Positions 36,053 to 46,600 of a stretch of DNA of 64,000 nucleotides are shown here, piece by piece (positions within the stretch are counted from its first letter, which is position 1; each line of letters opens with the position of its first letter). The translations under genes and the position numbers were made by a program. The stretch spans positions 1,178,001 to 1,242,000 of the forward strand of contig NZ_CP061300.1 in the NCBI RefSeq assembly GCF_018687635.1, in the 5' to 3' direction. The stretch is from Polynucleobacter sp. MWH-Braz-FAM2G. Its GTDB lineage: Bacteria > Pseudomonadota > Gammaproteobacteria > Burkholderiales > Burkholderiaceae. The notes beneath the pieces are model-generated. The model searched no databases. It had not been told where the DNA came from and was given only the letters and a program-made list of their open reading frames with translations.

Positions 36053-37300
36053 TCAGCCGGTAACGATTTGACCCATCTTAAAGATGGGCAAATACATGGC
36101 AACCAAGATAAAGCCAATCACCCCGCCTAAGAAGCAAATCATGATTGGCTCCATCATCTGAGACATCTTATCAACCGAGGTATCAAATTCTTCTTCATAG
36201 TAAGCGCTAATCGTATCTAGCATCTCACCCATGTTACCGGTCTGCTCACCTACAGAAACCAACTGTGAGAAAGCAATTGGGAACACTTTAATTTTCGCAA
36301 GTAACTGAGACAATGGCTCGCCGGAGAATACGCCCCGCTTAGCCGCTTGGATACCATCTTTGATGATCTCGTTCTTGCTAGATTCAGCAGTAATGTCTAA
36401 GGCCTCAATTACAGGCACACCTGCATTGGTCAAGTTTCCATAGACCATTGCAACTTGCGCTACGTTTGAGTGCAGAGCCATATCGCCAATCAAAGGCAAT
36501 CGCAAAATCAGAGCATGCCATTTTCGACGTATTGCTATATTACGTTTTAAGACCATCCTAAATGCAATAAAACTACCGATGAGCGTAGCAGCAAGTAAGC
36601 CGCCACCTAGAGGATCACGCAAGAAGTTACTCATATTGACAATCATGAGTGTTGGCGCCGGTAATTGCGAACCCATGCTGCCAAACATCTTAGCGAATAC
36701 AGGAACCACAAAAATCATCATGATGGATAAAACAATCGTAGCTACTGCCAACAGAATACATGGGTAAAGCAAGGCAGATTGAATGCTTTTGCGTATTTTG
36801 ATCGTCTTGCGAATGCTCAAGACCAGCTTGTCCAAAAAGATATCTAGACTACCGCTAGACTCACCCGCACGAACCAAGTTGATGTAAATAGAATCAAAAA
36901 CATCAGGGTGCTTACCAAAAGCCTTAGATAGGCTCGATCCAGACTCGACATCCTGATAGATCTCGCTAATTGTTTTCTTAAGTAATGGGTCATCCACCTG
37001 ATCGCGGACCATTTCCAATGAAGGCAAGATCGCCAGACCAGAACGCAACATGGTTGCCATTTTTTTGGTGGCAATCATTATTTTGTCGAGCTTAACCTTC
37101 CTTGGAATGCTGAATTTGAAGCTGATCTTCTTTGGCTGAACAGCCTCTTTCTTCTCAGTCTCCCACCCTTTCTTATCCAGGTGGGTAATGATGATACCGT
37201 CTTCTTTTAATTTGAAAGCTGCCTCATCACGCGTCAATGCGGTGATGGTCCCATTTAAATATTGGGTATTTTTAATGCCCTTCCAAACAAAATCTGGCAT
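36053..37300 (-). CDS. pilC: Type IV pilus inner-membrane platform protein (PilC/MshG/GspF family)
   Basis: A 415-residue polytopic protein with two T2SSF domains (about 75-195 and 280-400), each with a cytoplasmic helical bundle followed by spans at about 175-200, 230-250 and 385-405. FATKKMATMLRSGL-like and GNLTNAGVPVIEALD motifs are typical of the family. It sits in the inner membrane under the pilus and couples the ATPases to pilin addition. It follows the assembly ATPase by 12 bases and precedes the transglycosylase. Not to be confused with the tip protein PilC/PilY1. Confidence 0.94.
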   Translation of the reverse strand: MPDFVWKGIKNTQYLNGTITALTRDEAAFKLKEDGIIITHLDKKGWETEKKEAVQPKKISFKFSIPRKVKLDKIMIATKKMATMLRSGLAILPSLEMVRDQVDDPLLKKTISEIYQDVESGSSLSKAFGKHPDVFDSIYINLVRAGESSGSLDIFLDKLVLSIRKTIKIRKSIQSALLYPCILLAVATIVLSIMMIFVVPVFAKMFGSMGSQLPAPTLMIVNMSNFLRDPLGGGLLAATLIGSFIAFRMVLKRNIAIRRKWHALILRLPLIGDMALHSNVAQVAMVYGNLTNAGVPVIEALDITAESSKNEIIKDGIQAAKRGVFSGEPLSQLLAKIKVFPIAFSQLVSVGEQTGNMGEMLDTISAYYEEEFDTSVDKMSQMMEPIMICFLGGVIGFILVAMYLPIFKMGQIVTG

Positions 37301-37312
37301 ATATCAGCGCTT

Positions 37313-39133
37313 TTAATGGAAAACAAGATTACGACGATACTCGTCGAGCGTTAAACGTCCATCACGCATCATGTCACGTCCAATTTCTTGGATGTTACGG
37401 AAGCCTTCTTCAGCAGCAATCCTCTGTAATTCAGTTGCCGCAGCATTATCAATAATGGCGGCTCGCAGCTTATCGCTGATTTTTAACACCTCATAAATGC
37501 CCTGACGCCCTTTATAACCAGTGTTATTACACTTCTCGCAGCCTTTGCCATGGTAGAGCTTCATTGAAGCAGCCTCCTCCGAACTAAATCCGATATCCAT
37601 TAAGCTGGCTTGATGATCGCCTTGATGTTCTTCTTTGCAATGAGGGCAAATCTTTCTAGCTAAACGCTGCGCAATGACTAATGTCAGGGCTGCGCCAATC
37701 AAATAACCCGGAATACCCATATTCACTAGACGAACGATGGTACTAATTGCATCATTTGCATGTAATGTGGATAGAACTAAGTGTCCAGTTAGTGATGCTT
37801 TGATTGAGATATCAGCAGTATCTTTATCACGAATCTCACCGACCAAAATCACTTCAGGGTCTTGACGCAAAAAGGATCGCAATGCTTGAGAAAATGTTAG
37901 TCCAATATCATCCCGAATTTGAACCTGACCAATACCCTCAACAGTAAATTCCACCGGATCCTCAGCGGTCAGAATATTGATATCGGGTTTATTGAGTCTA
38001 CGCAATGCGCCATAAAGCGTGGTTGATTTACCTGAACCAGTTGGGCCAGTTACCAGCACCATGCCTTGTGAAGCATCTATAGCAGAGGTCACATCCTTGA
38101 ATTCTTTCTCTGGAAAACCTAATTTATCCAAATCAAATGAAACGCCCTCTCGGTCTAAGATACGCATAACAATACGCTCACCATAGACCGTAGGAAGCAC
38201 TGACACACGCAGGTCGATATCGCGATTATTGGGAAGCGAAGTGACTATGGCGCCATCTTGAGGCAAGCGTCTCTCCGAAATATCCAAAGAGGCCATAATC
38301 TTGATGCGAGTGGTAATGGCTGAATAATTGGCATACAAAAAATCTTTGTACTGCAGCATTTCTTGCAGAACACCGTCAATACGAAGTCGTAAAGTGGCGT
38401 TATCTTTATAAAGCTCAATATGAATATCACTGGCACCTTTATTAACCGCATCAAATATCAGCGCATTAACAAACAGGATGATTTGTCCACCTTGATCATC
38501 GCTTGGCGCGACTGGGGCTACAGCCTTATTCTTCGCCACAACCGCTTCAGGCGTAGCAGCCTTTTCGGCGAACAATAAGCCAGACTTCTTCTTAGGTTTT
38601 AGGCCATCTTTCAACTCAATAGCTGTAGAGTTTTGACTTCCACTGACTGGTGAACTCAAGCGAAAATCCGCCGTATCTTTAGCGGGGATTTTAGCCTTTA
38701 CTGTTTGCAGAAGATTCTCCATTTCGATTGGAGACACCACTGTTGCAACAATCTTTTTTCCAGTGATGAGCTTTGCACTAGAAATCCCTCTTAAAGCACT
38801 AGGCTCAGAAATCGCCACCTTAATTTCAGAGTCACTCATGGCGAAAGGAATAAGACGATTATCTAGGACATAATTTCGCGGGATAACATCTACAAAGTGA
38901 GCTGTAATATTTTCAACAACAGGCTCTGGCGTTAAGTCCAAATCCAAATAGTTGGACAGACTTTCCTTAACACCATGATCGTTTACAAAGTTGGATTTAA
39001 CTAGGATTTCATATAGGTGACGCCCGCTTTGACGACTCTCGAGCTCGGCTTGTTTGTAATCGAGCGGGTTCACTAGACCGCGGTCTAATGTGAACCGAGC
39101 CATTTCTTGCGATACATCTACCGTAGCAATCAT
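37313..39133 (-). CDS. pilB: Type IV pilus assembly ATPase (PilB/MshE/GspE family)
   Basis: A 606-residue AAA-like ATPase that drives pilus extension. An N-terminal T2SSE_N/MshEN-like domain (about 10-145) resembles the c-di-GMP-binding domain of MshE, but the binding repeats look degenerate. A Lys/Ala/Pro linker (about 160-212) follows. Walker A is GPTGSGKS (363-370), the Asp box is TAEDPVEF, Walker B is VILVGEIRD, and a tetracysteine zinc knuckle uses Cys496, 499, 532 and 535. It is followed by the platform gene, matching MshL-MshE-MshG order. Confidence 0.94.
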   Translation of the reverse strand: MIATVDVSQEMARFTLDRGLVNPLDYKQAELESRQSGRHLYEILVKSNFVNDHGVKESLSNYLDLDLTPEPVVENITAHFVDVIPRNYVLDNRLIPFAMSDSEIKVAISEPSALRGISSAKLITGKKIVATVVSPIEMENLLQTVKAKIPAKDTADFRLSSPVSGSQNSTAIELKDGLKPKKKSGLLFAEKAATPEAVVAKNKAVAPVAPSDDQGGQIILFVNALIFDAVNKGASDIHIELYKDNATLRLRIDGVLQEMLQYKDFLYANYSAITTRIKIMASLDISERRLPQDGAIVTSLPNNRDIDLRVSVLPTVYGERIVMRILDREGVSFDLDKLGFPEKEFKDVTSAIDASQGMVLVTGPTGSGKSTTLYGALRRLNKPDINILTAEDPVEFTVEGIGQVQIRDDIGLTFSQALRSFLRQDPEVILVGEIRDKDTADISIKASLTGHLVLSTLHANDAISTIVRLVNMGIPGYLIGAALTLVIAQRLARKICPHCKEEHQGDHQASLMDIGFSSEEAASMKLYHGKGCEKCNNTGYKGRQGIYEVLKISDKLRAAIIDNAAATELQRIAAEEGFRNIQEIGRDMMRDGRLTLDEYRRNLVFH

Positions 39134-39135
39134 TA

Positions 39136-40704
39136 CTAGTTAAGAACCTTAGGCGCAATAAATACCAATAATTGAGTCTTATTGTCCACCTTCTTGTTAT
39201 ATCTAAATAAAGCACCTAAGTATGGGATATCTCCAAGCAAAGGTACTTTAATAGTTTTGTTTTCTTGGGTGTTGTCATAGATACCACCAATAACAGCGAT
39301 GGTGCCATCTTTGATTAGCAACTTACTTCTCACCTCTCGCTTATTAATAGAAGGCGGTGTAGTGGTGTAATTTGGCGAGTCCTTATTGACGACCATATTC
39401 AAGTAGAGGTTGCCATCACCCACCACACTTGGCGTAACTGTCAACTTAAGCGCAGCATCCTTAAATTCATAAGTAATCTGATTGGTACCAACTCCTGGCA
39501 CTGGATACGGAATTTGCACACCATCAATGACTACCGCCTCCTCGTTATCCATCGTAAATACATGAGGATTGGAAATAATCTTAAGTAGGTCCAATTGTTC
39601 TAGGGCAGTAAGTTCAACCTTCAATGCATTTGAGGTGGTTTGATACAGGTAGCCTAAACCAAATGGATTCGCTAAGCCTGTGACTGGCTGATTAAAGATA
39701 GAGCCAGTATCGGTTCCCAAGCTGAGGGCACCAGGGTTATTGTTAATACCGTTTACACCACCAGTGGAACTACGGCCCGTATTGCCTGATGCACTATTGG
39801 TGTAAGCTCCCAAACGCACACCGAGCTCACGCTGCCAATCGTCAGTTGCCTCAACAATAAAGGCCTCAATTAGAACTTCTTGGGTACGAATATCTAACTT
39901 AGAGATGAGTCTTGCTGCCAACTCCATCTCACTCTTAGTGCCTTTAATAATCACCGAGTTAATACGTTCATCGGTTGTAATTTCAATAATGCCGCCAGGT
40001 GGACGGGCTGCAATTGCCCCACCTGGTGCTGTACCACCAAATATTGCCTCCAACTGCGCTTTTACACGAGCGGGCTTGGTGTAATACAAGCGGAATATTT
40101 CGGTGTACTGTGTACTAACAATACGTCTAGCAGCAATCTGCTTGCTAACTTCTTCTAAGCGCTTGCGCTCAAATTCATCACGAGCTAAAACGGTTTCTGG
40201 TTTTTGAATACGGATAATTCCCGCATCACTATCTACACTCTTAGATAAACCCTTAATGCGGAGAATATTGTCTAATGCCTTGTCCCAAGGGACGTTGGCA
40301 ATCTTCACGGTAACCGTACCCTCGACCTCATCACCCACCAAGATATTGACGCCAGATATCTGGGTCATCGCTTGCGCTAATTCTCGAATATCAACATCCA
40401 CAAAATTTAAGGTGACATTAAAAGATTTCCACCTGCCATCTTCTGATCGCTGTGACTCATTGATGAAATTACGTCTCTGAGAATCTAACTCTGCGTTCGG
40501 TTTCTTATCAATCTTGGGACCTATTTCCAAAGTTTTCTGCGTCTTTGGAGCAAGATCATTCATGATCTGCTGTGGATCCAGACCCATTTTTTCGCGCATC
40601 TGATCGTTAGAAGGTGGCGGCATGGAGCCGTCAGACATACAAGCGGAGAGACCTAAAAGCGCGAATAAAGCCAAATAACTTGCAACTGATCTCAGTGCAA
40701 TCAT
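39136..40704 (-). CDS. pilQ: Type IV pilus secretin, lipoprotein (PilQ/MshL type)
   Basis: A 522-residue outer-membrane channel. The N-terminus is a lipoprotein signal with lipobox LSAC (Cys22), unlike classical PilQ, which has a signal peptide and AMIN domains; none of those domains is seen. An STN domain (about 95-160, VDIRELAQAMTQISGVNILV) and an N1 domain (about 195-275) lead to the secretin barrel (about 290-522) with VPLLGDIPYLGALFRY near the C-terminus. The lipid anchor and short N-terminus favour an MshL-like origin. It overlaps the PilO-PilP fusion gene by 4 bases. Confidence 0.93.
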   Translation of the reverse strand: MIALRSVASYLALFALLGLSACMSDGSMPPPSNDQMREKMGLDPQQIMNDLAPKTQKTLEIGPKIDKKPNAELDSQRRNFINESQRSEDGRWKSFNVTLNFVDVDIRELAQAMTQISGVNILVGDEVEGTVTVKIANVPWDKALDNILRIKGLSKSVDSDAGIIRIQKPETVLARDEFERKRLEEVSKQIAARRIVSTQYTEIFRLYYTKPARVKAQLEAIFGGTAPGGAIAARPPGGIIEITTDERINSVIIKGTKSEMELAARLISKLDIRTQEVLIEAFIVEATDDWQRELGVRLGAYTNSASGNTGRSSTGGVNGINNNPGALSLGTDTGSIFNQPVTGLANPFGLGYLYQTTSNALKVELTALEQLDLLKIISNPHVFTMDNEEAVVIDGVQIPYPVPGVGTNQITYEFKDAALKLTVTPSVVGDGNLYLNMVVNKDSPNYTTTPPSINKREVRSKLLIKDGTIAVIGGIYDNTQENKTIKVPLLGDIPYLGALFRYNKKVDNKTQLLVFIAPKVLN

Positions 40705-41936
40705 CTTGCACCCCCAGACTTAGCACCCTCTGCAGGGAATTGTCCAGATTGCGACTGTAAATATAGTCGAATCTTGCCATTAGGCTGTCGCAAAATAATT
40801 CCATCCATATCTATATCGGCGATAACTCCGCCCTGATTCCCCAAACGATCACCAACCCTCACCACAAAACTCTCTCTAAAATCCGTGCGTATCATGGCTG
40901 CTTTGGACGCATTGGAAACTACTACACCCATAATTACATAAGACTGAGGATCGGCCATCAATAAAGGTGAATAACGAGGATCACGACCCCCCTCAATCAT
41001 TCCGCTAGACGATTTTGAGAATGGATCACGATCATTTACACGACCACCCTCGGCTGGCGGTGGATCAACAACAACGACTTGTTCATTCTTTAATAGCCCC
41101 TTGCCAGTATCCGATTTTGTAGCAGCCTGAGCGCTACCAACGAATTGACTCAAGGCTAAATCCAAACTGCGCTGAAACAGAGGAGTGTTTGCTGCTTTGG
41201 TTTGCAACTTTTGAGGCAAACGATAAGTTGATAACTGAGATTTGACCTGAACTAAGCCGTGCGTATTTCCACTGACCAAGATAATTTGCTCTCTGTCGAT
41301 ATTCACCGTTTTCTCAAAACCAGCCAATAGTTTGCGGTAGCGCATGTAACGGTTGTAGTTCCCTGTTAATTCCACCTTAAGTTTGATGCGATAAAACAAC
41401 GGGGTTGCATTAGCGGCGGCATTAGCATTTGCATTTGGGGAAGCGTTTGGCGCTACAGGGGGTGCATTCGGTGCACCAGGAGCAGCAGGTTGACCTGGTG
41501 GCGTTGTTCGTCCACCAGCATAAATAGCCTCCTCTCCATCGGTGGAGAGAGCGCTAATAACTAAACCTTGGGAGCTAGCCATTTGACTGAGGCGCTGATA
41601 CATATCCTCCAACTCAGACTCAACACTAAATAAGCGATTGAGCTCCAAATAATTCATTTCCGCTTGCAGCAACTCTTCTTGAGCGCGCTTATTAGCAACA
41701 TCTAAATACTTAATTTTGGCTTCCATTTCAGGAATGGCGGCAATTTTTTGCGCAATCTGCTCACGTTCAGCTAGATAAGGAAGGAAGACAAAGACAATGT
41801 AAGCAACAAATAATAGTGAGGCTAAACCACCCCACAAAATCATTTTGCCTTGAGGCCCTTTGAGGGATGAATTTTTGTTTAGCGCGCCCTTGATTAGCGC
41901 GCCTAGATCGAGATTTTTAAGTTCAGAAAGGTTCAT
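40701..41936 (-). CDS. PilO-PilP-like fusion protein of the pilus alignment complex
   Basis: A 411-residue bitopic protein. One span lies at about residues 30-55, then a coiled coil (about 56-110), a PilO-like ferredoxin region, interrupted at about 132-170 by a Pro/Ala/Asn-rich linker, and RLKVELTGNYNRYMRYRKLLAGFE (spread over 178-201), typical of PilO. The C-terminal part (about 305-411) reads as PilP: DRDPFSKSS, YVIMGVVVSNASKAAMI, VRVGDRLGNQGGVI. PilP is normally a separate inner-membrane lipoprotein; here the PilO helix anchors it. It links the inner-membrane ring with the secretin. It overlaps its neighbours closely. Confidence 0.85.
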   Translation of the reverse strand: MNLSELKNLDLGALIKGALNKNSSLKGPQGKMILWGGLASLLFVAYIVFVFLPYLAEREQIAQKIAAIPEMEAKIKYLDVANKRAQEELLQAEMNYLELNRLFSVESELEDMYQRLSQMASSQGLVISALSTDGEEAIYAGGRTTPPGQPAAPGAPNAPPVAPNASPNANANAAANATPLFYRIKLKVELTGNYNRYMRYRKLLAGFEKTVNIDREQIILVSGNTHGLVQVKSQLSTYRLPQKLQTKAANTPLFQRSLDLALSQFVGSAQAATKSDTGKGLLKNEQVVVVDPPPAEGGRVNDRDPFSKSSSGMIEGGRDPRYSPLLMADPQSYVIMGVVVSNASKAAMIRTDFRESFVVRVGDRLGNQGGVIADIDMDGIILRQPNGKIRLYLQSQSGQFPAEGAKSGGAR

Positions 41937-41937
41937 T

Positions 41938-43638
41938 TTATGGTCGCTGAGTAGGTGCAGGTGCCTTTGCTGAATTTGTAGCTGTAGCGTCCAATTTCAG
42001 CACACACTTAATCTGAAACTGTTTATAACCGCCAACTGAATTTCGACTACTACCTTGTTGATTATTTTGCGGATTATTATTAATCGCCATCGTACTTAAA
42101 GACGCATGAGAAATCATCGGCAATCCTTGTAAACGATCTACCAAATTCACAATCACTTGATCGCTAACCGCGTCCCCTTTGATATTGAGCGTAGATGGAT
42201 TTTCAAAGGTCAACTCAGTAAACCAAACGCCACCTGGTACCACTCCATTAACTGCATTTAACAATGCATAGGTAGTTGCTTGATTCGATTTCAGCTCACT
42301 ACTTGCTTGCAGCATTTGGCTATAGCGTGATTTTTGCGCTGTCAGTTTGGTGAGAATCGATTCTTTTAATTTCACATCCTCCTCTAGACGAATTGCCCTT
42401 TGAAACTGTGGATCGGCTGTACCAGACGAGAACAATTGGTTGAGAAGTGTAAAGATGATGAATAGAACTAGAGCTGCGCCTGTTGCTCTAATACCCAACT
42501 TAGATAATATTTTTTTCTTTTCCGCTTGCTTAACGCGATCTTTATTAGGCAATAAGTTAACGTTATTAACACCAGTAACGTATTTGTAATAGCCAAAGAT
42601 ATCCACTTTCCTAGTTGCTAAACCAATAGCCGAACTAAAAACGGAAGTATTCTTTTCAGACGCAGCTTTATCTTGCAGATTGGCTGGAATAATTAAATCC
42701 AATAGAGGGTTGAAAAGCTCAACGCGATAGCCATCAAGGCAATTTCTCAATTGAATCAGTAATTCAGCTGTATCAGATATCGGCGACACCAGCAATACTT
42801 TTTCGATGAGGTTGGAACCCACCTTGGTTTCATATGCGCGAAACGCTTGACGAATTTGCCCAGACAAGCGGTCATATAAGCGATCGCCAGCCTCCCCAGG
42901 AGGCACTCCGTTCTCTATCAGCGCCCTATCCGTTTCGGAAACATAAACATCATAGATAAACGGAGCATCGTCAGTAATAATCAATACATAGTTCTCATGT
43001 GGACCAACCTCAATCAATGCGGTAGTTTTTTGAGAACGTAACTGTTGAGTCTTTAAGGCATTTCGAATCGCAAAGCAGCGCACATCGACAACAACTGGAT
43101 TAAGGCCTGCTTTAGTGGCAATTTGTACGTAATGATTAATCTCTGAAAGCTTGGATGCGACAAACAATAACTCCATCGTATTTTCAGAAGCATTACGACG
43201 AATTACTTGCCAAAAGATGGAATATTCTTCAAGCTTTTCAGCAAGCTGAATGATGTTGCTCCACAAGCTGTCGTATTCAATTGCACTTTCAATTTCTTCG
43301 TCACTCATCAATGGCAAAGTGACCGTACGAATGATTGCGCTAGTAATTGGAATTGAAATAGCCACATTCGGCGCTTCTAATTTAGCGCCAATAATGAGCT
43401 CTTTTAACTTATTGACATACAACTCTTGATTCGTTTGAATGTCAGACGGACCGGCATTTTCACCAATGTACTTGGAACCAATCTTTTCTAGCATCCATTT
43501 GCCGTTATCTTCAGATAACTGAGCAACACGAATGAAGTTTGGTGTGATATCCACCCCAATGACGTCCTCCTGCTTTACGGAGTACTTACTCAGCAGATCA
43601 ATAAAGTACCGTAGCAGGGGTTGGAGGGGGTTATTCAT
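41938..43638 (-). CDS. PilM-PilN fusion protein of the pilus alignment complex
   Basis: A 566-residue fusion. Residues about 15-345 form the actin-like PilM fold (IGVDITPNFIRVAQL at the first phosphate loop; TTALIEVGPHENYVLI in the middle). Residues about 350-366 hold NVNLLPNKDRVKQAEKK, which is the PilN N-terminal tail that in other species binds PilM as INLLP. A span at about 380-400 and a periplasmic ferredoxin-like PilN domain (about 410-550) follow. Fusing receptor and ligand makes the PilM-PilN contact permanent. It lies 1 base from the PilO-PilP gene. Confidence 0.87.
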   Translation of the reverse strand: MNNPLQPLLRYFIDLLSKYSVKQEDVIGVDITPNFIRVAQLSEDNGKWMLEKIGSKYIGENAGPSDIQTNQELYVNKLKELIIGAKLEAPNVAISIPITSAIIRTVTLPLMSDEEIESAIEYDSLWSNIIQLAEKLEEYSIFWQVIRRNASENTMELLFVASKLSEINHYVQIATKAGLNPVVVDVRCFAIRNALKTQQLRSQKTTALIEVGPHENYVLIITDDAPFIYDVYVSETDRALIENGVPPGEAGDRLYDRLSGQIRQAFRAYETKVGSNLIEKVLLVSPISDTAELLIQLRNCLDGYRVELFNPLLDLIIPANLQDKAASEKNTSVFSSAIGLATRKVDIFGYYKYVTGVNNVNLLPNKDRVKQAEKKKILSKLGIRATGAALVLFIIFTLLNQLFSSGTADPQFQRAIRLEEDVKLKESILTKLTAQKSRYSQMLQASSELKSNQATTYALLNAVNGVVPGGVWFTELTFENPSTLNIKGDAVSDQVIVNLVDRLQGLPMISHASLSTMAINNNPQNNQQGSSRNSVGGYKQFQIKCVLKLDATATNSAKAPAPTQRP

Positions 43639-43694
43639 TCAGCAGGTAAATATTCTCAAAATATGTCAAAAGTATATATAAAACGTCATAGTAC

Positions 43695-46600
43695 TTAATA
43701 TACCTTTTTTTCACGCCAGGACTTATATTTGACGCGCCCCGTTGAGGTCTGATTGCTCGAGCTGATTTTGGCAATATTGTCTCGCCCGCTAGGTAAAGTT
43801 GTGCCAGGTGCAATATTGCTCATGCCCACATAAATATTTCCCTTGCTATCAGCTATCGGTGCGGTGGCAAGCCCCTGCCCTATAACCGTTCCAGCACTTC
43901 CGGTTGCACAGCTATCTGTTACCTCGATAATCCGGCTAGTGCCGTACAGCGGGCAAGAAAGATCCTCAGGTCTATAGGCGGTGAAGTACACATATTTATT
44001 GAAAACTGCCGCCCTTCCAATCACTTTTTGATAGTCAGCAGCGGGGTTAACCCCAGTCTTAGCGTATACGTCGGCATACCATGAGTTATTCACCGAGCAC
44101 TGTTGGGTATTTACATTAGTGAAAGTACTTACTGTCTGGTTGGTCTGAGTCAATGTTTTTGCTGGGAAATCTGGATCCATCACCCCAAATATTCGGTTAT
44201 TAATTGTTGAAACTCTGCGCTGAAGTCGAATTTGGTCACCAGAGCCAAAATAATTAAATAGTCGATTCACGGTAGCTCCAGAGACATTCGTTCCAGAAAC
44301 GATTGTGGAGCCCAACTGGTTATAAGCCAATCGATCGTTAGCTAAGCTAGCCTGATCTAAAAAGGACTCATACAAGGAAAATAAGCCGCTGTTAGAATCA
44401 GATAAGCTCTGCTTACTTAGGTTGTATTTCCATAACTTGCCTTGTAGGTCGGTAAAGTAAACCATGCCACCGTAGTAATTTGCCAATGAAGTACCGTCAC
44501 CTGTAATCACCGTCAAGTCAGCAGTCACCCCGTTCGGAATATTCGAGGTGTTATCACTTGGAACGGGGGTCACAGCCAAAACATGTCCACCAGTTGACGT
44601 CACCACCGATGAGCCTGTAGCGCCACAAGATGCGGTAGATTGTGTGCTGTCAGGCTCTAGCTCCAAAACATAAACATAGGAGCCATAGGAGCTTGCAGAA
44701 GTAGCCCCCGTCGAAGAGGCGCCACCTGCAAAACCACCCCCAAATGTAGCTACCCACCGCTGATTATTGCTGCCTTCAATGTATGGCAGAAGCATGATGA
44801 CTGGCCTAGACCATGCGCCACCCAATTTTGAATAGTCAAAACTTGTGCAGCTCGCATTGTAGGCAAAAGTAGATTTTTTTCCGCTTGCATCCCAATAATT
44901 GATGACTTTATTGGCGGTGTCATTATTTACCGTAAATAAATGCGCTGGTGCATCTGGGTTTGTAATATCTAGAGCGTAGTAGCCATTTCCACCCCAGCCT
45001 AAACCGCCCATCAATACTGTTTTCCAAACGCCCTGGCCAGAGAAATAGACATCTTTCACGGTAATTGGACCATCCACGCTAAAAATACTATTACTGGTTC
45101 CAGAGCCCGCATTGAGACCCTTATTACCAGTCTCATTTCTGAGCATCGGTATGACGGATGGTGGAATAAATGCCCAGCGTTCATTTAGGTCAGTATCAAA
45201 AGCATGGAGCATGCCGTCATTGGCACCCACATACAGTTGAGAACGACGGGAAGAATTATTGCTAATAAAAGTTGGATATCCGTTTTGATAACGGTAATAC
45301 GCCTCAGACTTTCCAAAGATGCTGACATCTGAACTCCATGGAGCGTTTGGAATCCCAACCATGACCATCTCTGAGTGGTAGGTATCCCCCAAGACTGAAG
45401 TTCGAACCGCATTGGTTGCGGAGTTATCTTCCCAGGAAGAATTTAGACCTCTAGTGAAGTTAATTAAATCCTGAGTAGTGGTGGCATTTGAAGTGGACGG
45501 GCAATTGAACATCAGACTTTCTAATTTGGTGCTATTAGCCAGCGTCACGTTGTTATAAGAAGCATCAAGAGGTAAGGCGCCTGACATGCAAACAGGGTCA
45601 TAGCCTACTGTCCAAATCGACCTGCCACCTCCAGAGTAAGAATTTGCACTTGCTGCTCTAGCTAGTAATTTTGATTGGGCTGTAATCGGAGGATTGGCCG
45701 AGATAGCACCAGTCGCATCTAGGTCATAACGCTTGATTTCACCTATCCATTGTTTGTCCTTTTGATACTTAAACAATGCTTGGTAGATAGTGCCATCACC
45801 GAGAACAGGTGGAGCATACGTTTGCCAAACGTCTTGACGTGTACTGCTACCCGCAGGCAGTGAGGCTGTCTTGGTGGGCAAAGTTGGTGCAACAGCGGAG
45901 CCACTAACACCTTTAAAGCCAAATCCATAAAAGAGGCTGGGGTAATTGGGGTCATACCCTAATGAATACACCCCAGCCCCAACAGTTGTCAGAGCATTCG
46001 TAATCTCCGCTTTTGTAGCCCCAGCACCATAGTAAATATAAAAAATGGCGGACTCATTACAGAGCAAATCTCCAAATTGGAAGGTAAAAGATGCGCCTAA
46101 GTTGGTTTGCTGATTGTTTACTGTTCCACCTATGCCGGTGTAATCCATGTGCGTATTAGCCAGGACAGGTAGTGGAGCGGCCTGACATGCAACCGAAGGG
46201 TCTGGGGTAATGGAGTAGTGAGAACCGCCGTTATCGCACGCATCAAATACTTTTGGTGTGTAGGTGCTCGCATAGGAAGCAGCGACACCAACCATATCAG
46301 TAAAGTTAGTAGTTAAGTTATTGAGAATGTCCCAGTCCATAATCCGGCGGTAACGCACATCAGTCAGAGTGCCGCCAGAAATATTAGTAATCGTCACCAA
46401 TGCCTGAAATAAATTTGCATTGGTCGCGCCACTAGTCGGCCCATAAATATGGGTCACTTCTAAGAGTGGGGTTTTAGTAGGATCTGCAGGATCACTAATC
46501 CAAACGGTCGATTTAATACTAGTGGAGTCCACCACAAAACTTTTGACAGTGATGTTGCTAGAAATGCCGCCCGCATCCACGGATGCATATCCAGAGATTA

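Noticed and set aside
36049..36117. Longer N-terminus of the lytic transglycosylase
   Set aside because: It lies inside the platform gene and hides the signal peptide.
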